Shown: positions 1-14,065, counted from the first letter of the stretch. The stretch is DNA of 64,000 nt from Megalonaias nervosa (GCA_016617855.1 JAECUM010001116.1:24777-88776), one strand, 5' to 3'. Made by a program: numbers and translations. Notes: generated by a model not told the origin, from the sequence alone.

Positions 1-1000
1 GTGAGACCATGAACTTTGCATAAACCTATAGCTTTCAACTAATCTTACTCTACTTTTAACTGTAACTATTTCACCATCTTCTTTTTCTAATCCAGAAAGA
101 ATTGAACGCTTGCTGAAGAAAATACATTTTTCACTGTTGGATTGAATAATCTGGACATCAGTGTCTGAAGATTAGAGTTACGTTTAAATATGTGAGCATC
201 TTATTTTGGTAACTTATAAAACAAAATCATAGAATAAACCTTGGATATTTATCATTTATATTATAGTCATTGTCTGCAGAATCCCATGATTCACGTGATA
301 GACAAATATGATCTATAAATTTTATCATCTTAAATTACCTTTTCCTGCAATTGTGACAAATATTTACTGTAAAATAATACATTTTAACGTCTGGTAAATG
401 CCAATGACATTTAACTTGATGGTCTTATTTCTTCATAAACTGATTTTAATAGTTTTAGCAAAAATTGTTAAAAAATATTGATCTAGTGTTTCTCCCCCCT
501 GTAAACAATTGTTTCTGTTCATGTATGTCACCTTAACATACAAAACAAAATCCTAGAGGAATATATTTTGCCATTTAAGTGTGCATGATTTAATTGGGCC
601 AGCTTTGTATGTTAGTACTGAAAGAATTATTCATTCAAATTAAAATAAATAACCAATGAAATTTTAAGCGATTGTGATTCTTTTCTAACTGTTGATATTT
701 CTTCTCGCATTCTATCAATTGCAGAGTATTATTATTATTACATACTATTTAGCGACTACATAATTTAAATGGTGATACATAATGTTTAATGCATTTTCTA
801 CATAATTGTATTTTACTTTATCTGTTGTTAATTTGTAAAGATACCAATTTTAATATATCTTGTTTTTGGACATAACTATAATTGTCTTGGTCAGTGATCT
901 TATCTGGATCACTTAAGAGAATCAAATCGTCATTGATACTTTGTCCTGTTATGCTACTTTGGTAGGAGTTATATTTGTTTGATCTATTTCATAAACATTT
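1..1000. other. AT-rich intergenic DNA
   Basis: No open frame of useful length, no splice-flanked exon and no repeat structure was recognised on either strand. The base composition is strongly AT-rich, like the rest of the left flank. Confidence 0.5.
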
Positions 1001-1002
1001 AT

Positions 1003-2030
1003 CTATATATTGAATTTATTTTCAAATTTATCAATATCAACCAAGCCAACTAATATTTTGATTGCCTTTTTTGGATCCTCGACTGCCTTGTGTATCATTC
1101 TTTCAACAGCATTTACAAATCTGTTATCATTGCTTTTGACGGATCGGTTTATTTTGAGCACACTATAGTAAGTCTGTATCATTTCTTCCTCTTAGTTAAA
1201 ATTCATGCCAAAGGGAAAAGTGTCAAGCGAGATCCATGACGTAACCCTGTAAATTTAGTTTACCATTTTATGTAAAAGCTCAGCAATTACTTGATCAAAA
1301 CAATTTGCTTCAGACCATGAAATATAATTATCAAACTTTGTTTCAATTACAACATTTGTGATAACGAATCATTTTTGTATCTGAGCCCGTCGATTTGTAG
1401 TAATTTGATCTTCGAAAATCAAAGCACCATAAATATTGTCTTATATTTAAATTGCTTACAAGAAAGCAATTTTTATTCATTCATCATAAACATTAGTACT
1501 CTTTTTATATTGCTTATGGTTATTTGTTTGCATGTATCAGAACAAAAATAGTATAATTCATATATTTATCTTTTAAATATTGATTTTCAAATTTCAAACA
1601 TTTATCACTTTCATCTTTTAATTTAAACTTTTTCACAATGCGCATTTGTCAAATATTTTGAACTTTCTTTCTTTGCTTCCAGTTTCCATCTGTTCCATTT
1701 CTTCCATTCGTTTTAATGGTGATATACATGTAAATATGTATATATATTTTCAGCCAACATTTTGAATTTTATTTATCAGATTTTACCTTCTTATTTACCA
1801 AAACAAACTTGTTTTCCACTACAAATATCTCTCTTAGAATATATTCCTCTTGTTGCATTTCATATGATCCAAGTTCTTCTTAAGAAAATATTTGATGATA
1901 TTTTCCAATCTGTATTCAACATAATTGCTCATTCTTATTTGCTTGACTTTTCTTTTGTCTTAGTATTCTAACAGATTGATCAATTTTATATCTTGGATTG
2001 TCAACTTGGTCAACTGTCATGCTTCCATTA
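1003..2030 (-). pseudogene. Possible degenerate coding remnant, unknown family
   Basis: Read on the minus strand, three short open stretches have a protein-like rather than simple AT composition. They lie at about 2030-1926, 1890-1780 and 1187-1003, the last with about 61 open codons (for example the segment EDPKKAIKILVGLVDIDKF). They are in different frames and separated by stops, as expected of a decayed gene or transposon ORF. I recognise no family and see no catalytic motif. The alternative is chance open frames in AT-rich DNA. Between 2,030 and 3,280 nothing further is visible. Confidence 0.2.
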
Positions 2031-3886
2031 CATAAGATTGATGCTTTGCTGGCATTCTGTCAACGGATCTAGGATAAGTATCATTTTAAGACTATGCCAT
2101 ACCTTTATAGATATCTAACCATATGTTCACGTTTCTTTTTCCATGAAATATTTCAACATTCTTGTTCAAATATCAGTTAAATCTTGAAAAATCAATGTGC
2201 GTAACATAAGCGTTTTATATTTTTTTTGGATATATGCATTTCTTAGTACAATGTACGAATTTCTAGTTCTTCCGTCCATCCTTTGTTTATCTTTCTTTGT
2301 CTGCTTCCATATCAAGGTAACTTTTGTGTATGCAACTGGGGATCATGAATCAAAGATAGTGTTCGTGATAAGTTTTATTATTTTCATGATCCATTGAAAG
2401 GTACTAAGATACAAAAACACAGGTTCCATCAGATTACTATCCTTCCAATGCAACCATCATATTTTCAAATGTTGTGTCATCATCGTTCGGAAACCTAACA
2501 TTAATGTAAATAATTGTTTCTTAAGCATTGCATGAAATTATTGTTTGTCTGTTTTTAAATCTTTAGCATCGAATTAAATTTTATATCATTATTTATGCTA
2601 CATCGTATGATAAAACTGTTTGCTTTTAATATTTATATTGCTTGATTTTGTAAATATTTTAAATATTAATACGAAGAAAACAAATGTTTTCTTGTCATTA
2701 AAAGTGAACAACAGAACATTGGTCTCTGAATAACTAAGACAAATCTGTATACAAATTCTTTTCAAAGAAATTATAGATAAGGTTCACGTCCTTGTGTCTT
2801 TTGTTTTATATTTGATCAGTAAATACAGAGATTGAATACTCCCATTTCATTTCTTTAATTAGCCTGTTGTTTACAATTTAACGATATACCCACTTTCTTG
2901 TCCAATTATTTTTGCAGATCAAGGACTTTATTGTTAGGAGCCCAATTATGGAGTTAGCTAAGTTATTCTAAGGAACCTTGATATCTTTCCATTTCGGCAA
3001 CGGTATTGATATGAATCTTAATTAGTCAATAACGAAATGTATCCAGAGTGCAAATGGCAGAGATATATGGATGCAATATGTTGGATAGTGCAACATGCAC
3101 GTGAGTTCAGTACATGCGATTTTAATTATATCAGTGCTACTGCATCACATTCATTGTCTGCGTTGTCCATGACATTCAATACAAGATGTTATTCATCAAT
3201 AAATTCATTCTGATCAGGACTTTTGACTTTTATTACTGAGCTTAACGTGCCAGCTGAGAATCCATAGTACGTGCATGAATGTATAGATATTGGACATGAT
3301 GGAGATGATGATGGAGGTTTTCAAGTTTTTCACACGTCAACTTGTATTGGAAAGCACGGGTGGAAGTGCTGCAGAGGTAAGATGTTTGGAGCATGGATTA
3401 TTTAGAATATCAAATCACAAACTGAGGTATGATATCATTCAAATGATCCATGCTTTACATGTTTCAAACGTTAATTCTATTATTTGATTCTCTAAACAAA
3501 GCTACTTACATGCATTCATGATTATTGAACGGCAGTTCTCATTCTGTTGATAGGAACTACACACGAGAGAATTTTAAGGCACGCAATAATATTTTAAAGC
3601 AGGTTTGATTCAGACATTCCTTGGCTAAAGACTCTATCCAGCACCTGGCTAACCCAGTAGTAAATGGAAATGTCTTAAAAGATTCATTCTCTGGCTGGAA
3701 CGATATTATGAGATGTTTTTGTGAAGTTGCATTTACTCGTGTTGTACCAATTCAGAGTATGTGTCCAAAACTCTCCCTCCATCGAATCTCTGCAAACTGT
3801 AATAGCTCAAGATATTGACCTCTTTGAATTTAACTGCAACCGGTGTTTTATTGCCATTCCTCCTGCAAAGATGCAAGAGTGCAGGG

Positions 3887-4471
3887 ATGCATCATCCGTT
3901 ATTCCCAATGAATCATGTAAACCTTACGAAGCAACATCCACCACGTCATCGCTTTGCAAGATATGTGCCAAATACGGAAGGAGATCCATCAATATATCAA
4001 TATAATGCACCTGCGAATATCCCGACTCGGACTACTGCACAAAATGACTCTTTCAGACAAAATAGAAGCATCCATACCACAATAATGGATATCGGTACAT
4101 ATGGTCACATGTCGCAACCTCGGTCAGCCCGTAGAAAGCCTATGAGAGTGATAACATTTCCTGGAGCAGAAACTGGAAGTCATCTCAGTTTGATATCGAC
4201 AAGCGGTATGATAGCAAAATCTAACACTAATGGCAACAAGCTTGACACCAATGGTCACGAGTCTGACACTAATAGTCATAAGTCTGGCTATAATGGTCAC
4301 GACCCTGACTCTAATGGTCACGACTCTGACACTAATGGTCACGAGTCTGACACTACTGATCACGAGTCTAGCACTAATGGTCACGAGTCAGACTCGAATG
4401 GTCATGACTCTGACACTAATGGTCAAAAGTCAGACACTAATGGTTACGAGTTTGACTCTAATGATTACTAA
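3887..4471 (+). CDS. ORF with C-terminal 7-residue repeats, unknown
   Basis: This open frame runs from the first in-frame ATG to a TAA. Its N-terminal half is unremarkable, with several His, Arg and Thr residues. From about residue 110 it becomes a tandem array of a seven-residue unit close to TNGHESD (variants TNGQKSD, SNGHDSD), encoded by a 21-bp minisatellite. Because 21 is a multiple of 3, the array stays open in several frames and on the opposite strand, so openness here is weak evidence for a gene. There is no signal peptide or membrane segment. No TATA box or splice context confirms expression. It may be only a minisatellite with an accidental frame. Confidence 0.22.
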   Translation: MHHPLFPMNHVNLTKQHPPRHRFARYVPNTEGDPSIYQYNAPANIPTRTTAQNDSFRQNRSIHTTIMDIGTYGHMSQPRSARRKPMRVITFPGAETGSHLSLISTSGMIAKSNTNGNKLDTNGHESDTNSHKSGYNGHDPDSNGHDSDTNGHESDTTDHESSTNGHESDSNGHDSDTNGQKSDTNGYEFDSNDY

Positions 4472-4500
4472 CGGTCACTAGTCTGACTCTAATGGTCGTG
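4215..4500 (+). repeat. 21-bp minisatellite
   Basis: About 13 tandem imperfect copies of a 21-bp unit, consensus near ACTAATGGTCACGAGTCTGAC. The unit preserves reading frame, and variation sits mainly in a few positions per copy. Confidence 0.8.
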
Positions 4501-4914
4501 ATTATGGTACATAATATATTAAGGGTTAGGGCAGGCTAGAGAAAGAGAATTTATTCTTTTCTTTGCTGAATATTCAAGGGCTTTGTACTAAAAGGAGTAA
4601 ATAAACTTAACAGCAAGGAACTGGTTGAAATATTTTCAAATGTTGATATGGTATTTCTGGTGAAACTTGGACAAATGATTTATGACACTGTAAATTAGAA
4701 AAGAAAACAAATGAGAGGTTTTGAAGTTATATGGGTGAAACCAGAATGGTGTGAAGTTTGGTAAAGTTTTATGTATTTTGTGTGCTGTGGGTTTTACCAG
4801 GTGAATCATGTCAAAAATCCATGGTAGAAAGTAGTATTTTCGGTAGGCTTTGACATTCACTACTAAAACAGCAAATATATCAAACGGTTAAAGCAACGTT
4901 AATTGCATGTGAAA

Positions 4915-5492
4915 TAGAGGTTGGCAGATGGCCAAGACCTGACAAACCGAATGAACAAAGATCGTGTTACGTATGCAATACACAAGAGATGGCCAAGACC
5001 ATAAACACCAATTAAACAAAGAAGGTATTCCACGTGCAATACGCTGGAGATGGGCAAGACCCTGAAAGCAAACTGAAAAAGACCATGTTCCATACGCAGT
5101 ACTCTGGAGATGGGTAAAACTATACAAAACAATTGAAAAAAAGACCATGTTCCATATGCAATACGCTGGAGATGGGCTAGACCATAATAAACAAGTGAAT
5201 AAAGGCCGTGTTACATAGCCAATACACTGGAAATGGGCAAGACCATTTAAACCAATTGAACAATGACCGTATTCCAGGTGCAATACACTGGGAATGAGTA
5301 AGACCATAAAAACACAACTGAACAACATACTGTGTTCTATATGCAGTACACTGAAAATGACAAGACCATACAAAAACCAATTGAAAAAAAAAACTGTGTT
5401 CCATGTACCATACACTAAAGATGGACAAGTTCGTACAAACCAGTTGAAAAAGACCTTGTTACATGTGCAATGCACTGGAGAATGAGTATCAT
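4915..5492. repeat. ~60-bp minisatellite
   Basis: Nine to ten tandem copies of a unit of about 60-62 bp. Each contains a block like GATGGGCAAGACC, then an A-rich stretch, then a block like GTTCCATATGCAATACACTGG. Copies are diverged but evenly spaced. The long minus-strand open frames over this block are by-products of the repetition. Confidence 0.8.
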
Positions 5493-5773
5493 TCTACTTT
5501 AGAGTGTCGCTAATATTAAGATTTGTGGATTAAATGAATAGATAAGTAAGAAAGATAATTATCCAGTTATGTTTAAATTTACTGAACTTACAATGATACG
5601 CAACTTATGTGCTGATATATTTAAAGCTATTAAACTGATGAATTAGTTATCTGTATCTAAATAATTGACATTTGATGAAGATGATGACAATACTGCCGAT
5701 GATAATTGCTATCAATAGCATTAGTATTGTTGTTGTTGCCCTTGTTTTATTTCTTAATCATCTTCTTCTTCTT

Positions 5774-5848
5774 TTTGCTACTACTACTACTATTACTATT
5801 ATTATTATTATTATTAATTATTATTATTATTATTATTATTATTAATAT
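5774..5848. repeat. ACT/ATT trinucleotide microsatellite
   Basis: A CTACTACTA run passes into a long ATT run. An adjacent G-rich tract and a GGT run lie at about 5,984-6,010. Confidence 0.85.
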
Positions 5849-6290
5849 CAATAGTGTGATTATGATATACCCAAATAGGTGTCATTTATATTATGAAATA
5901 AATACAGCTGAATTCGTGGTTCCCAGATTAATCTTTCTCCAAAATTCTTTTTGACAGAAGAATGTGCGCGTGAATGTGTAATTGTGGTGGTGGTGGTGGT
6001 GGGGGGGGGGATTATGTGTGCTTGAGTGCGTGTCTGCGTGAAAGAAAGTATTGATTTTATATGATTGTCACCCTTCTAGTTCAGCATTTTTTGGGATGGG
6101 GGTGGGTGAGCTTCCGAAGTATGTGCTTTTAATACGTATCACTGTAACCATGTTCATGTGTTACATTACCTGATACTTATTGAACGAGTTTGTACCGTTA
6201 TGGTCCGATCAGGCAAAAAGAAAGTATATGCAGTCTCATCTTGTTGTTGAAGATCTGTTGAATTACCCTCAAAGCAAACTATAAGGGCCA

Positions 6291-6292
<2 letters not shown>

Positions 6293-6343
<51 letters not shown>
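6293..6343. repeat. (CT)n microsatellite
   Basis: An uninterrupted CT dinucleotide run of about 50 bp. Confidence 0.95.
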
Positions 6344-6344
<1 letters not shown>

Positions 6345-6346
<2 letters not shown>

Positions 6347-9300
6347 ACAAGGACCGTTGCTAAATTGCCAAATTCAGCAAAGCATTTTTAATTTTAATAC
6401 AGTCATTGTGTCAAGAAAACTGAAATCGTGTCGACCAACAGGCACAATACTTCTCTGTCTTAGTCGTCTACACTCCACAGAGTTTATTTCACCTACCGAT
6501 TCATTAATATTGTTCAATCATCTCTAGCACACGCGTACTTTCTTGCCAGATATTTGAATGAATAGTAAATAGTCAGAAACACACAATTACTGTCACATAA
6601 AATATAAGATGTATGACTAAAGCAATCGCATTGATTACAATGGCATAGTTTATTGATAGACCTATTCGTTAAGTACGGTTTTACATTTGTATTTATTTCA
6701 CGTTCCTTCTCCCTACGTCTGGTCAAAATCATATCATTAAGATAAGATAAAAAACAAGAAATCCACCAATGTTTTAAACTTAGTAGATAGATTAACCCAC
6801 ATCATGAATGATAACCCCTCCAAAAATCCCTATCCTTCAACTACTTCGTTAGTAGTGATCCCAAATGGAAAATTTAATATTTGATCAGGATTGATTTTCG
6901 AGATTGGTAACGTTAACAGTAGCAGATCCGAGCTCTCATTGATACGGCTCATGGGTGGGGGTGGGGGAACCTATATCCACTCAGGCACCCATAAGTGTGA
7001 TTATTTTTTTTTATAAACATGTATTATCCTGACCCCAACACAAAACAGAAATGTAGTTTTGCACATTTTGATGCTGGGTGTCTTTTCTAAATTTTATCTG
7101 ATTTTCCCCAGTCAATCAAGCACGTAAACAGTTCAGGTTTTTCCTGTCAAGTTTTATGTAATGCGCAAGATTTTGTTTATATTAGTTATTTCTTCCCATG
7201 AAGGAGAGCTGGATCAGCTTGAACTGATTTGATCAGAAAGTCGGGAAACTGTTTTGTAATTGAGCTTCTATATAATTTAATATCATTGCAATAAAAAAAT
7301 AAAAAAATTAAAAACAAGATAGTCATTAACTTAAGAAAATGTAATGCAATTAACCCATCAAATATATGTCTTGAAGGTCTTGTATTTTAATTCATTTTCA
7401 TGGCATCTGCATAAAATTAAATGCATTATAGCCAGACAACTCTATTCTTTAATGCTAAGCAAGAAGTACCCCAAAAATATTTGCCCCAACAGCAAAACCT
7501 ATTGGGAGTATCCACGCTTTTATATTCTTGACCTTTTAACCCCATTACCACATGGGATGCATCCAAGATTCAAAACATTCGTTATCAGCGACTTATCCCA
7601 CTGAAAAACGACAACACTAAACATACTACCCATGCTTAACCGGTGCAAGTGGAGCTCTCGTTACAAGTTTGTCGCCTCTTTACTTTTCAATAGACGAGTT
7701 TCACAATTGCCGATTATCAAAGGCAACGCGAGATATCGCATGATCTCGCTGATCGAAAGAGACACTTAGAGACTTTGTACTGACAACGGTTGACTCTTAC
7801 AGCCAAACAACCGAGTTAGCTCTATTATCGGAGAGATGGCTTTTAAAATCGAATGAAGAATGACACTAACAATAAAAAGTTTGAGGATAAATGATTTTTG
7901 ATAATTATTATGCTCCTAATCTCATCTCCGATGTCAACATCTTGAGGGTGTGTGAAATGCTTCATCCATCCAAACGGACAGTCCAGACGGCTTTAACAGA
8001 AGCAGTTACTTGTAATTACACTTCGAATTTGACAATTACGTTAGATAATGACCGTAAATTATTTCTTCAATGTAACTTTAATTAGCTGTTTAACTTAAGT
8101 GATAAGTGTTTCAAGAAACTGAGATTTGAAAAAGAAAATAAAAACAGTTCTTTAAAGCAGAAGGTGTATCAGCTATTGTGAAATAAAGATAGGATAAAGA
8201 AAATAAATTGTTTGAAATGAAAGTTATGTGTCTCAGTAAAACATGGGGAATACAGAGCGACCATCATCTTTGGGAATGTAAAATGGATCCATTTGTAGAA
8301 CGATTCTTCCCTTGATTGGCTTCTGTACAGTGTGAGCATATTCATATTAATAATTGAAGCTAAATATATGATTATATACTAATTGCATATCCATAATTAA
8401 ATTTAAATCTCACTCGAGAAACAATTGAAAAACACACCCTACGAAACCGTGACTTTGGGGTTGGAATTGAATGTAGAAGTAAATAAACATTTTACACTAT
8501 GTACAAATTGATTATCTTTTCAATACTCAAATGGCATGTAATGTTTTGCCATGATCTTTGCTGTCAGACTGTCTTAAACTCTAAGCCTCGTTCTCGATAC
8601 ACACAAGCACGGAAGGCAAAGCCGAGGATGTTTCGATCAGAGACTGTGAAAAGGGTCTATTCAGTGTATAATCACTTCCGACCTTCGATCTCTCTATCGA
8701 TCCTATCTCCATTGCAACTTACCTCCTCAACCTCACTCCTGCACAACCAATCTTACAAAATTGCTAGGAGTGACCTAGCAGTATGATAAAATGAAGATAG
8801 ATCACAAGTAGAACAGACAAACGCGCGGAGTGATGGTGCTTCTTTTGATAAATATGAAATAAAATAAAATCTGAGAGATCAAGTCAAAATAAATTAAAGT
8901 ATGCATAATTTAAACACACATCGAGAATGAGGCCTCGAGACATTGTACTGTTCAAAGTTCACTCTATTTCTAATCATGATTGTCATTCAAATTACCAGAC
9001 TAATGTCTACCTAGGACATTTGTTTGAAATTTAAAAAAAAAAATATCTTTCACAGTTGTAGATGCAAAGTTTCAACTTAACACCTTTTAGGACTGCATAG
9101 GTGTTCCATCTACTGTGAGCAGGAATGCAGTTCCTAAGCAATATTTTAAAAGATTTCTACCAATTTTAAAGTTAACATCTGCAGACTGGTAATAGATATG
9201 AAACTAAATTATTTTATCCCACATAAACCATATGCTTATTATTAACTTATTTATTTATTTGCATGTTTCCTTTTACCTTTTTCTTCTGTTTAATCATTTA

Positions 9301-9380
9301 AGTGAAATAAAATTAAAATAAATCGAATAACATAGTAATATTTATAATTTATAGCATCTACAAATTTTGTGTTATATTAT
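6345..9380. other. Intergenic DNA without recognised genes
   Basis: AT-rich sequence with scattered open frames of under 100 codons and no recognisable domain, RNA gene or transposon end. Confidence 0.45.
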
Positions 9381-9381
9381 G

Positions 9382-9384
<3 letters not shown>

Positions 9385-9454
<70 letters not shown>

Positions 9455-9488
9455 CAGCATAAGGCTATTGTTATATATATAGTTAGAA

Positions 9489-9546
<58 letters not shown>
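9385..9546. repeat. Two (AT)n microsatellites
   Basis: Two long AT runs (about 9,385-9,451 and 9,490-9,546) flank a short unique spacer. Open frames encoding Ile-Tyr repeats over this block are artefacts. Confidence 0.95.
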
Positions 9547-9549
<3 letters not shown>

Positions 9550-10527
9550 TGAAATTCTTTATTATAAGCGGTTCGTGAGAATACAGAAACACACGCTTTG
9601 CTATAATTCAGATTATTTTCCAGGAAGTATACTGTAGCTTGCTTGAAAATAAACTACCTGGTGCATATTGTTTCGATTTGCCGCGAACCAACAGTACACG
9701 CCCATTTGAAACGTATTTAACAAGGAGTACATAAAGGTGTCAATTGACTTTGCTTACAGTCAACTTCGGGGCAGACACGTTAGTCATGTACGTAGACCGA
9801 CTCTGCTGTCACTCAAATTCAAATCTTAATTCAAAAGTTGAGGGACATTGTTTTTTGAAACTATATTTACTACAAAACCTTTCGTTGGATAATGTTTGTG
9901 AGAATGAGAGATATACCACTTACTTACAAATGTAACCAATCTTACACGTATATATGAAACACATAAGTACTAATTTTGAATAAAACGAGAAGAAAACTGT
10001 TTGTTGACGCAAATTTGAAATTCGATAATACTAGCAGGTCAGACATTAAATGCTATTTTTGTCTGTTGCTAGTGTTCAGGGCTTTATCAGTAAAACTTTG
10101 ATATAAAAAAATAAAAATTAAATACTCTGTACACGAAGACCTAAAAATGCAGTTAATCATCTTGCAAGCCATACACCTATATGTTCCAGACCTTATTATA
10201 TGACAAAACTGTCATTCTGAAAACATATATGTCCTCGTTTTGTTAGCACTTTTTATCTTTGTCAGTCAAAGTTCACTGTATTTCCTAAATTATTACAGCT
10301 GTAACTATAGCTAACATTACAGCTTTACTACCATATCGGAAGACCATTATGTGCTTTGTAACCCCTCGATTGTTACAGAAAACAGAACTAAATCATCTGC
10401 AAACAACATATAAAAAAATAAAAGACGGAAAGTTCTTAAAATTGCTCTCTCATTTCGTTTGATAAATACCAGTAATGTTTTGTCTTAATAGTTGTTGTTG
10501 TTATTATTATTATTAAATAACCACAGC

Positions 10528-10576
<49 letters not shown>

Positions 10577-11783
10577 TAAATTTCAAATATTACAGAAACA
10601 TGATTTGATGATGTCACACGTTGATCTTTCTTTACATAACATCAGTACTCTATCTGTATCATCCTTTTTTCTTTCTTTCCTCTACAAAAAGTAGTGACAG
10701 GATTGCCGTCCTTGAATCCAGTAAGTACAAATGTATATTGGTTCATAGATTAATAAACGTACATTACGTAAGTTCTGTGTATGAATGTCATTTTAAATGT
10801 ATGTATATAGCTGGACACAAACTGACTCAGTTAATAAATAAATTGTTCAAGTTATATAAGAGGCCAATTCATTTATATTTTACAATTTAGCAGTAAAAGG
10901 CATGAGATTGGTTTTAAAAATATTACATGTGAAAAAAAAAAGATAATAAAAAAGTGAATGGTAGCAATCAGTTAGAAGAAACCTATATAATCTACCTCAA
11001 TTCACAAAACAAAAACACAGTACTCCACAGTTCCATATTACGCATGCGTTTTTCCTGATACATGTTTCATTTATGACCTATGTATCCGACCAACAGAATC
11101 AAAGCGCAGTAAGAGAATAGGAATAACTATAAACATATATGTGCATGACACACACAGACAAACACTTTTCATTTATTTTTCATTTGTTATTGCATAATAG
11201 CATTCGCAGTAATTTTGCTGATATGTTAGTCTCAAACATAATAGTATGATAGCAATTGTGCAGTATTTTGTTCAGATTCCTGAAGAATATCTATCTTCTA
11301 TCAATTTATTGTTAGCGATAATTCTTACAAGTATTTTAATTTAAGTATTGTTCTTTAAAGAAAACAATTATGGTTTGTTTCTTTTTAAATCTACAGTTGT
11401 ATGTGTATTGTTTAGCAGTCAAAATTAACAAGTTTGTCATTTCACCAGACTAAAGCCGTTATTACAAGAACAAAATTTATTTCTGAGAAGAAAGAAATGT
11501 TTGGAGTTTGCATTAACTCTTAATTCTGTAGTAAGTTTCATTCAAAAATATGTTTAAAATAATTCGCAGTGCCAGTTCATATGATAAATGGTTTCTGCGT
11601 ATGACATATCGAATGAACAGTGCTTGTTTCAAGTTTGCCCTATTCTTCTTAAAAATAAAACCCAGACATTCGTAGTGATGATTCCACGTAATGTTTCCAT
11701 GCAACCTTCTGAGCTTGGGAAGTTTTGGTAAGTCTGTATAGAAGTAAAAAATGCACAAATCTTAACATACCGATACTGAGCAG
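9547..11783. other. Intergenic DNA with ATA microsatellite
   Basis: No gene recognised. An (AAT)n run lies at about 10,528-10,575, preceded by a short complementary ATT run near 10,494. Confidence 0.45.
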
Positions 11784-11992
11784 ATGTAGAAGGCTTTATT
11801 GTGCCTTTGCAGACATCAGAAAAGATTTGACCGTGTCGGTAGAAATGGGTAATATTTCAAATTTTTCAAACTCTGAGTCGCGAGTAAAACCTCACGACTC
11901 AAAGTTTGAAACATCTAAATTATTACCCATTTCTACAGACACGGTCGAATCTGTCCTGTAGTCCACGAAAGGCACAATAAAACCTTCTACAT
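11784..11992. mobile_element. Foldback MITE-like element
   Basis: A 209-bp near-palindrome. The left end reads ATGTAGAAGGCTTTATTGTG and the right end is its reverse complement with few mismatches. The complementarity continues through GACCGTGTC, GAAATGGGTAAT and CTCTGAGTCG almost to the centre near 11,880. It has no coding capacity. This is the structure of a non-autonomous DNA transposon or MITE. The target-site duplication is ambiguous because the flanks are AT-rich. Confidence 0.7.
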
Positions 11993-12266
11993 TTTTCTCA
12001 AATTTTACTCACAGTTCTATGAAAAACAAAGAAAGCGGGAATTGTCTCCAGCCCAAGTACTACACCTGAGCTTAGCATCAGATATTTCACCACATGTTTA
12101 CCAAAAGTGCGAGTCTTTCTTTTAATAAGGGTAACAAATCTGTTTATACCGTCCATGTGACTACTCATACAGACCGTTATACTGTAACCATTATCACGTC
12201 TTGACTTTTTCTTAATTACAAAATAATTCACAACACTTTAAAAAAGATCAGTCCATGCCTATTTTC

Positions 12267-12305
<39 letters not shown>

Positions 12306-14065
12306 GCGGCTTAATTTTTAAAGAATTGAAGCAAAAATTATTATAAAGTTTTATGTATCTAATTTTTTACGAGTTAAATGGCGAAGAAAATGTGTAATTG
12401 CCCACGTGGCTGTTATTTTCATTGACAGAAGGACTTGACGCGTCCATTTTGGTACAAATCAATGGCGAATAGAAATGTTTTTAAGTGTCATTTACACGTC
12501 ATTTCTTGGTGCTCAGGCTATGGTTATACTACAATAATATATATTTAAAAGAAAAATATTACAAATCTGCATTAGAATTTTGATTTACTATGAAATGATC
12601 GTATTTTCATATAAACACAGGACATTTAAAACCACCCTAGTGCAAGATACTTGATTAATTACGCGCATGCAGAGACGATAACAACATGCCTGCAAATCGA
12701 GTTTCGCCATTGCGTGTAACCTAAAGTCCTCGTGCAGAGCTTAGATAATCCTTAAGCTGTAAATGCCATCTGTTGTATTTCTGAAAAGCAATTTTTCCAC
12801 TGACATAGTGATTCACCAGTTTACTGTTATCTCAGCCTTTTGCGTACAGTCGAAAACATTGTAGCTGTACAAAAGTATTCTAGAACAATTAATAATGGCA
12901 GCTAAGTACTTACCATTGCGTCGTTTGCTGCCGTCATCCTTGAATCACGCGTAGGTTTAATAATTCTCACATCAGTTATTCTCAGTTTGAACTGTTAATC
13001 CAATTATGACTCCAATTACTTTAGAAAGTATGGTTTAAAAAAAGCCAACAAAAGGAACTAATAACGCTCCCTTCGAATCTTAAACTGACTATAAGATTTA
13101 GTATCGTGTGCAAAAGTCAAAATAGTTTCGCCTGCCTTGTTTGGCGCCAATTATGTTTCTTTACACACTACATAAGGTATAAGCGTACAAAGCACTAATA
13201 ACAGTGTCATTAGTATCGGTGTAGTAATTTGAAACGTTTGCCAATGAAGCAGAAATGCCGATATTATTCTTTGTGTCCAAAATAGTTCACCGCTAGGATA
13301 TGAAAGAAAACTGACATAGCGTTCTCAGATAAAAATACCGTAACGTCCAAAAGACTTAAAATAAGACAAGTCAAACGTATGCATTGAGGTGTGCATAGCA
13401 ACCAGTTATGCATCGACACGTGACCATCTTGCTGCTTTTCCGGTTACTCCATTTGATGTGACAAAACCCTTACTGAGTTGGTGTTGGATTTTGCAAGATG
13501 TATATATTGGAGTAGTCACCACATGTAGTTTTCTTCTATTTATTGCTAGCATTGCTGGGCCATTCTTTAATCCATTTCAAAGACTTTATATGGACTTAGT
13601 AAACACACTCGTATTGACATAATGCATGCAATGTACACAATACTGAAACAGGAAGAGATATTTGACTGCTGTACAATATTTACAGTTTGTGCATGTGCAC
13701 AGTTTGAGGCTACATGTGGATTGGAGTACTGAAGAGGACCTGGGACTGGATTTGCAAATATAGCTAATGAAATATAATTTTGAATATTCATTTTTGCAAA
13801 TTGCACAAATGCCATTACGAACAAAATAAACTATATCATCTTACAGTGTCGACGACATCAACTCGTGGTTGAAATTGTACCTTTCGATGAAAATAGTACG
13901 GCATATCGGGTAATAGTGTGATTGTAAAGAATGACTGTAAACAATTAAATTTATACCTCGTTTTAACTGAATTGGGTGCTTGACCCGCTTGCGTTTATCT
14001 AGTGATATCCTGTTGATTGCAGATCAGCAAGTGCGAAGCATGTTTCATTTAAATACAGAGAGGAT
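11993..14065. other. Intergenic DNA with TATC microsatellite
   Basis: A (TATC)n tetranucleotide run sits at about 12,270-12,304. No gene is supported. A minus-strand ATG followed after eight codons by a GTAAGT donor near 12,914-12,937 is too short to call. Confidence 0.4.

Noticed and set aside
4888..5475. 195-codon minus-strand Phe/Trp-rich ORF
   Set aside because: Derived from the 60-bp minisatellite; similar frames appear in each phase.
9383..9592. Ile/Tyr-rich open frame
   Set aside because: Pure translation of AT dinucleotide repeats.
12914..12937. Eight-codon minus-strand exon with GTAAGT donor
   Set aside because: Good start context and donor but far too short to support without transcript data.
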